From contig CM045763.1 of assembly GCA_025200525.1 (NCBI GenBank), positions 87,634,131 through 87,698,130 of the forward strand: a DNA stretch of 64,000 nt. The letters are read 5' to 3'. Position numbers and translations under genes: made by a program. The notes beneath the pieces were generated by a model. It was not told where the DNA came from. It saw only the letters and a program-made list of their open reading frames with translations, and ran no database searches. The DNA comes from Camellia lanceoleosa (lineage: Eukaryota; Streptophyta; Magnoliopsida; Ericales; Theaceae). This document shows, one piece after another, positions 58,930-64,000 of the stretch (position 1 is the stretch's first letter; every line of letters starts with the position of its first letter).

Positions 58930-59420
58930 ACTGTCTCTCTCGTACAAACTGACCCCTTTTTTCCTCACTTGAGGTGATACCAATATTGAAGTTGCACAAG
59001 CAAACTGAATACAAAGAAGTTTTCAATCTGATGAAAATGACGGTGACCATTGGATTCCTCTTTTTACAGTCTTGCTTTCGCTTTCGCTTTCTCTTTCTCT
59101 CTCTATATATAAAATTAAACAATAATGACTTTTCTCCCGAAATCTCCCCCTCCCCCCCCCGAACAGCCCAAGAGAGAGAGAGAGAAGAGAGGGAAAGAAG
59201 AGGAGCTCCGTTCGTTGTCGCCTGATCGTCGTCCGCTGTCGCCTCATCGCATCGATTGTCGCAGCCGGCATGACCTTTGCCTTCGCCTCATACTCCGCCT
59301 CCAGCCCGATTTTGTTAGCCCCCTTCCCTCCAGTTCTTCTCTTTCTTCCTCTTCTCCTCCTTCTTCCTTCTTCTTTTTCTGATTTTCTTCTTCTGGAAAA
59401 AAAAAAAAAAAAATTCAAAA
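58930..59420 (+). other. Promoter/leader-like segment ending in an A run
   Basis: CT-rich sequence with a TATA-like CTCTATATATAAAA (59100-59113) is followed by a GC-richer stretch (59200-59310) of short frames and then an A run at 59398-59413. It resembles the 5' end of a gene, or a retroposed or relic leader, but no protein continues from it. No function can be assigned. Confidence 0.3.
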
Positions 59421-59618
59421 ACGAAGTTGCTTTTTGAATTCGGGAGGCTCAAATTTGAGTTACCAATCACTACTCAAAATTAAAATAGCATGTGTGGCTA
59501 TTCTTTTAGCCTCCAAATCTCTCATAAAACAATATTTTAAGTTTTAGTCTTAAGAGTTAAATGAGAAACAAGATTTAGATACTTGCAAGAAGAAGGTGAA
59601 AGTTTAACTCTATGCTAA

Positions 59619-59840
59619 GGTCTCGTTTGAGAACAGGTTAATTTTGTAACTTTTTGGTTATTTAGCTAAAATATGAGTTAAAAAAAAACTAGTATATTTG
59701 GGATGACTTTTTGACTTTTTACGAAAAGATGTGCAAAAAGTAAAGAAAAAAGAGAATTTTTGACCTTTTGATATGGGTTGTTGGCTTTTTGACCTTTTTA
59801 ATAACTTTTTGGTTAAATCGGCCGCTTCCCAAACGAGGCC
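59619..59840. mobile_element. 222-bp Tourist-like MITE
   Basis: Ends GGTCTCGTTTGAGAAC and, other strand, GGCCTCGTTTGGGAAG, with TAA outside both (59616-59618, 59841-59843). The body repeats CTTTTTGAC/GTAACTTTTTGG phrases on both sides. A truncated copy is at 10365. Confidence 0.8.
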
Positions 59841-59843
59841 TAA

Positions 59844-60318
59844 TCTAACAACTAAATTTAACATCAAGGATTTGCAAGTCACTAATTTTATTTGTTAATT
59901 AATCAATTAAGACCCAACCTTCCATAGTTAAGATTTAACCTCTTGCCATGTCAACTTGATTAAACTTTTTAGATAATATTTTAAGAGCTTCTAACACCAC
60001 TCTTTATATTACCAAAAGAAATACTTAAGTAGTTTTTTTTTTTTTTTTATATATAAATATTATTGTTATTTATTATCATGTCATTGCATGGATTTGGAAC
60101 CCCACTGGCCATCCTTAAACTCAAATGGATTGGTACCCAATTGAGAAACTTATCAATTTTGGGAAACTTCTTTATTTTAAAATTGAGATTGAGAATTTCA
60201 CAATTTGAAAATTAAAAAATTTTACAAATGAAAATTTATTAGTTTTAATAAAATTTAAAATTTTCAATTTCTTATGATTCATGTAATAGGAGAAATGATA
60301 CTTAAATGAAATGACATG

Positions 60319-60413
<95 letters not shown>

Positions 60414-61270
60414 ATATCCACTCATTTACACACACGGATACATATGTACTTTCCAACACATACATATAAAACGGATAAAATGCAGATGCATGTACACGTA
60501 CACATACACGTGCACACACATAAACACTTTCTAATACGCACATAGAATGGATAAAATGCAAATTTAGAAAGAGAGAAATTTCACAATTTCTTAAAATTAA
60601 AAAATTTCTCCATATAGAAACTTGTGTAATAGACAAAGAAGAAATTAAATGAAATGGATCTCTTAAACACATACACACACAGATATATCTATATATACAA
60701 AAAACACTCATCTCTTTCAAAACACATAATATAAAGCTAAAAAATACATAAGTTAAGAAATTTGCAAATTGAGAAATTTATCAGTTTTGAAAAAGAGAAA
60801 TTTCTCTCGACTTTGAAATTCAAAATTTTATATATTTTAATTTTCTTTTTCATTTTTTGAAACATAATTTCATATTTAATTGAAATTTTAAAAAAGAGAA
60901 ATATCTCTTTCTTTATCTCAAACATGTGCACAAACTAAGGAATTTCATAAATTCAAAAGGGTTTGTAATTTTTAGACTGGAAATTTTTATTGATTTTTCA
61001 AAAATTGAGAAGTTCAATCCCAAAATTGAAATACTTGAATGAAACTATGAAAGTCATCCAAAATTTCTTAGTTTTGACAGTTTCTCAAAATTGAGAAATT
61101 TTTAATTGGTAAGATTGAGATCCTTAAAAAATCTCTTTTAATTTACTCCTAATAACATAACATGTTACGTTTTAACTTTTGATTTATTATAACTTTAACT
61201 ATATAAGACTCAATTCACTTCTCATATCATTGTGGGTTTTAAATTGTGAGCCTTTAATATTTCTCAAATA
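59844..61270. other. AT-rich spacer with microsatellite
   Basis: Rich in AATTTCT/AGAAATT phrases in both orientations, especially at 60150-60260 and 60740-61100. No gene is supported apart from the repeat listed separately. Confidence 0.4.
60322..60408 (+). repeat. Compound (CT)n(CA)n microsatellite
   Basis: About 19 CT units run directly into about 24 CA units, followed by imperfect CACATA repeats to about 60530. Likely length-polymorphic. Confidence 0.95.
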
Positions 61271-61289
61271 TAATAAGTGATGATACAGT

Positions 61290-61930
61290 TAGGATGTAAC
61301 AGGTTCCAGGCAGAACGGGTCGGACTGATCCACACTTCTCGAGCCGGTATCCAGGTGATCAAGCCCACCAGAGAACCTACACAAGAGTTCAACGGGAAAC
61401 GGGGAGTCCCCCAGCGAACCCTCCGACGAGTGAGTTAGAGAGAAGTAGAATGTAGAGATATGGATTAGAGATAGAGAACTTAACCTTCTTCTTATCTTCA
61501 ACGTCTGCTTATATTCTCTGATAATCATTTCGTTATCCTTTCCGACCTGTCACCTTGGCCGAAAGTCTACGCTGTAGCTTACCTTGTTCAAGGTGAGGGC
61601 GTGCTGTCCCGACGGAGAGGGGTTATCGCAATGAATGCTGTAAGGAGGCCTCATTAATGGTGATGTGCAGTGGCAATAACTTTGCAGATCTTTGTCTGCT
61701 GATATGGCTTGCCCTTCTCTTGCCATATGCCTTGATGTCATTGGTTCTTATTGCTACATGGGGCTTTAGCAGTGCTGGGCTCTCGTATTTGAGATATGTA
61801 TTGGGCCCTAAGTGGTAGGCTATAATCTTTATGGGCTTACCCATGTCAATAGTCCCCCACTCCCAAGTGCAGCTTTAGTCCAACGAAGGGAACAATGAAG
61901 AGAATGAGGGGTGTGAGAGACCAGTAGGGT
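61290..61930. mobile_element. Probable LTR-retrotransposon terminal or untranslated sequence
   Basis: GC content rises abruptly at about 61295 (TGTAACAGGTTCCAGGC). The unit has no coding frame and lies before a minisatellite and a gag-like frame, as an LTR or 5' untranslated region would. Exact LTR ends, a primer-binding site and a second LTR were not found, so the call rests mainly on context. Confidence 0.45.
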
Positions 61931-61940
61931 GAAGACCGAC

Positions 61941-62714
61941 CGCGAAGGGTGGACGAGCGGAGGGAGCGACCATGAGGACGGCCAACCATGAAGGGTGGCC
62001 TAGTGGAGGGAACGACCATGAGGACGGCCGACTGCGAAGGGTGGCCAAGTAGAGGGAACGACCGACCGCGAAGGGTGGCTGAGTAGAGGGAACAACCGTG
62101 GGAACGGCAGACCGTGAAGGATGGCTGAGTGGAGGGAGCGACCGTAGGAATGGCCGACCGTGAAGGGTGGGCGAGTGGAGGGAGCGACTGTAGGAATGGC
62201 CGACCGCGAAGGATGGCCGAGTGGAGGGAGCGACCGTGGGAACGGCCGACCGCGAAGGGTGGCCTAGTGGAGGGAATGACCATGAGGACGGCCGACTGCG
62301 AAGGGTGGTCAAGTAGAGGGAACAACCGTGGGAACGGCCGACCACGAAAGGTGGCCGAGTAGAGGGAACGACCGTGGGAACGGCCGACCGTGAAGGGTGG
62401 CCGAGTGGAGGGAGCGACCGTAGGAATGGCCGAGTGAAGGGAGCGACCTTGAGGACGGCTGACCATGAAGGGTGGCCAAGTGGAGGGAACGACCATGAGG
62501 ACGACCAACTACGAAAGGTGGCCGAGTGAAGGGAACGACCGTGGGAACGGCCGACCGTGAAGGGTGGTCAAGTGGTGTGGCGCAAGGCTCGAGAGATGGC
62601 GGGGCACGTGCTGAAGTGAAGTGGAACGACCATGAGAACGGCTGACTGCGAAAGGGAGCCAAGTGGAGGGAACGACTGTGGAAACGGCCGACCGCGAAGG
62701 GTGGCCTAGTGGTG
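61941..62714. repeat. 46-bp minisatellite, about 16 units
   Basis: The basic unit runs GAAGGGTGGCCGAGTGGAGG then GAACGACCGTGGGAACGGCC plus GACCGC, 46 bp per period. Variants have CATGAGGACGG or GTAGGAATGG in the middle. Two units are truncated (near 62055 and 62425). Two units near the right end carry a 40-50 bp inserted block containing GGGGCAC-TGCTGAAGTGAAGTGG. On the minus strand several long frames are open across the array. Confidence 0.92.
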
Positions 62715-63103
62715 TGACGCGGGGCTCGAGAGGCAGCGGGGCACATGCTGAAGTGAAGTGGAAGAGACAGGGAAGTGGAAAAGGGCAGTGGATTGTGGTC
62801 GTGCACGTAGCAGGATCTCGCAGTGGAAGAGGTTAGGCGTTAGGCAATAAGTGAAACGATAGGTCATTATAGGGTGCTGAAAAGACGGTTTTGACGGATT
62901 TTTTGAAAATTTTCAAACTGGGAAAATTTAATTGTGACCTTTGGAGTACGGGATAACCTTGGGCTTTTGGCATTATCCGTTTTACGTACCTTTTTGCAAA
63001 CAACCAAAATATTCCAAGTGTAAACTCCTTCGTTGCTAGCGACACATCCCTGCAACACTTTGTGAATTTTCTTGCACCCGCATCCGAAACCATTCGCAGA
63101 CAC

Positions 63104-64000
63104 ATGACAGGAATGGCCCAGGAAGAAGCTGGAACCGCCAGGGTTGATCCACTTGGGGACGACGATGCGGTGGAGTTGGCGGAGCAGTATAGGACGGAGC
63201 GACAAGTGGAGAGGTTAGGGGAACCGGTGAGGCGACCTCGTTCGTTGACGATGATAGTGGCTCCGAAGCCAATCAGCCAGGCTGAGCCAGATCACTGGCA
63301 TATGAAGGCCGACAAGTCAACCGTTACCGCGGAGGAGTTGGAGGGTATGCGCAAAAAATACAAAGTTCCCGCAAAAATAGAGTTAATGTTACCAACACTA
63401 ACGGAGAGGCCATTCGACATCCCGTCGGGAAAGTTTGCCCTCTACGAGGAGGCGTTGAAGGGAGGGTTGAGGTTGCCGCTTTAGCAGGTAGTAGTGGATG
63501 TTCTAAACCGACTGCAAGTGGCGCTGGGCCAACTAATGCCCAATGCGTGGAAGATTGTACTGGCCTGTGCAAGTGCGTGGCCGAGGGCGAACGAGGGGGA
63601 GGCTATAACGATGGATGAGTTTTTTGCCTCTTACAAGGCTTCGGGCCAGCAAGAAACTTGGGTCACTTTGTAGGCGGCGGCAGGAAGCGGTCTGGTGGCG
63701 GGGCTGCCGTCATCGATTAAGGAGTGGAGGCCGCGGTGGTTCTATGTGTCCGCAAACGGGGGAGTTAGAGTGCGCACGGTGTGGAGAGTGCCCACCAAGT
63801 CTATGGAGCCGAAGCTGGGGGCCGCAGCGGAGGAGATGGTGAAAAAAGTGAAGGCATGGAAGGAGAAGGAGGGCGTCAAGTGGGACGATCTAGTGCAGTT
63901 GTCAGCTTTGTTTGCCGCAGGATTGGGCCCTCGGCCGACCGGTGGAGATCTAGCACCAGCAGAATTAAAGGTGAGAAGAAAGGCGCAGGAGGCGGAGGAT
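63104..64000 (+). pseudogene. Gag-like frame of an LTR retrotransposon, with two internal TAG codons (runs off the window)
   Basis: One continuous plus-strand frame from ATG at 63104 to the window edge, broken only by TAG at 63482-63484 and TAG at 63671-63673. Segments around the breaks (KFALYEEALKGGLRLPL, VLNRLQVALGQLMPNAWKIV, DEFFASYKASGQQETWVTL, GLPSSIKEWRPRWFYVS) follow the order of the plant 'putative gypsy-type transposon' domain found near the gag region of large retroelements. The remaining frame is Lys/Glu-rich (KKVKAWKEKEGVKWDDL). Both stops could derive from CAG by C-to-T change. It is GC-rich compared with the rest of the window. No protease or polymerase is in view because the element is cut by the window end. 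Confidence 0.7.

Noticed and set aside
59125..59382. Pro/Ser/Arg-rich frame after a TATA-like motif as a gene
   Set aside because: The frame consists of low-complexity CT/GA-rich sequence and no downstream exon could be joined.
60172..60720. 182-codon minus-strand frame rich in Val-Cys and Arg-Glu
   Set aside because: It is a translation of the (CT)n(CA)n microsatellite and its flanks.
61941..62714. CRISPR-like array
   Set aside because: Units are contiguous without unique spacers, vary internally and lie in a plant retroelement; it is a minisatellite.

Overview
This is nuclear DNA of a flowering plant, most likely a eudicot. The genes have short exons with GT-AG introns, the spacers are very AT-rich, and plant transposon families are abundant. 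Four plant protein families could be named, and none carries a bacterial, organellar or viral signature. I could not fix the species from sequence alone.

Layout. Positions 1-685 hold the last intron and terminal exon of an unrecognised plus-strand gene. A 425-bp hAT-type MITE follows at 2052. A minus-strand SWIM zinc-finger/MULE-transposase-like gene at 5581-9126 has decayed into a frameshifted pseudogene. From about 10.3 to 28.8 kb the window is a transposon graveyard: MULE-like elements with 9-bp target duplications (one set nested three deep), fold-back elements, an almost intact 5'-truncated L1 LINE bounded by a perfect 16-bp duplication, and a possible solo LTR.

The gene-rich part runs from 29.8 to 54 kb. 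It holds a DUF1295 (steroid 5-alpha-reductase-like) membrane enzyme on the plus strand, a convergent intronless gene for an unrecognised membrane protein, an eight-coding-exon soluble inorganic pyrophosphatase gene on the minus strand, and a circadian-clock MYB gene of the LHY/CCA1 type on the minus strand. The LHY-type gene spans more than 11 kb because one intron has grown to about 8.2 kb and collected several MITEs, a SINE piece and a CACTA-like end. Its last exon appears to lack 2 nt compared with the family. That would truncate the conserved C-terminus unless a second splice acceptor 10 nt downstream is used.

From 54 to 61 kb the sequence is AT-rich spacer with MITEs and microsatellites. 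From about 61.3 kb GC content rises: there is LTR-retrotransposon-like sequence, a 46-bp minisatellite of about 16 units, and a gag-like reading frame with two in-frame TAG codons that runs off the window end.

The genes do not form a pathway: clock transcription factor, pyrophosphate hydrolysis, and two endomembrane proteins are simply neighbours. I found no tRNA or rRNA gene, no CRISPR array and no operon. The strongest lead is the LHY-type last exon; most other points of interest concern the history of nested transposition.
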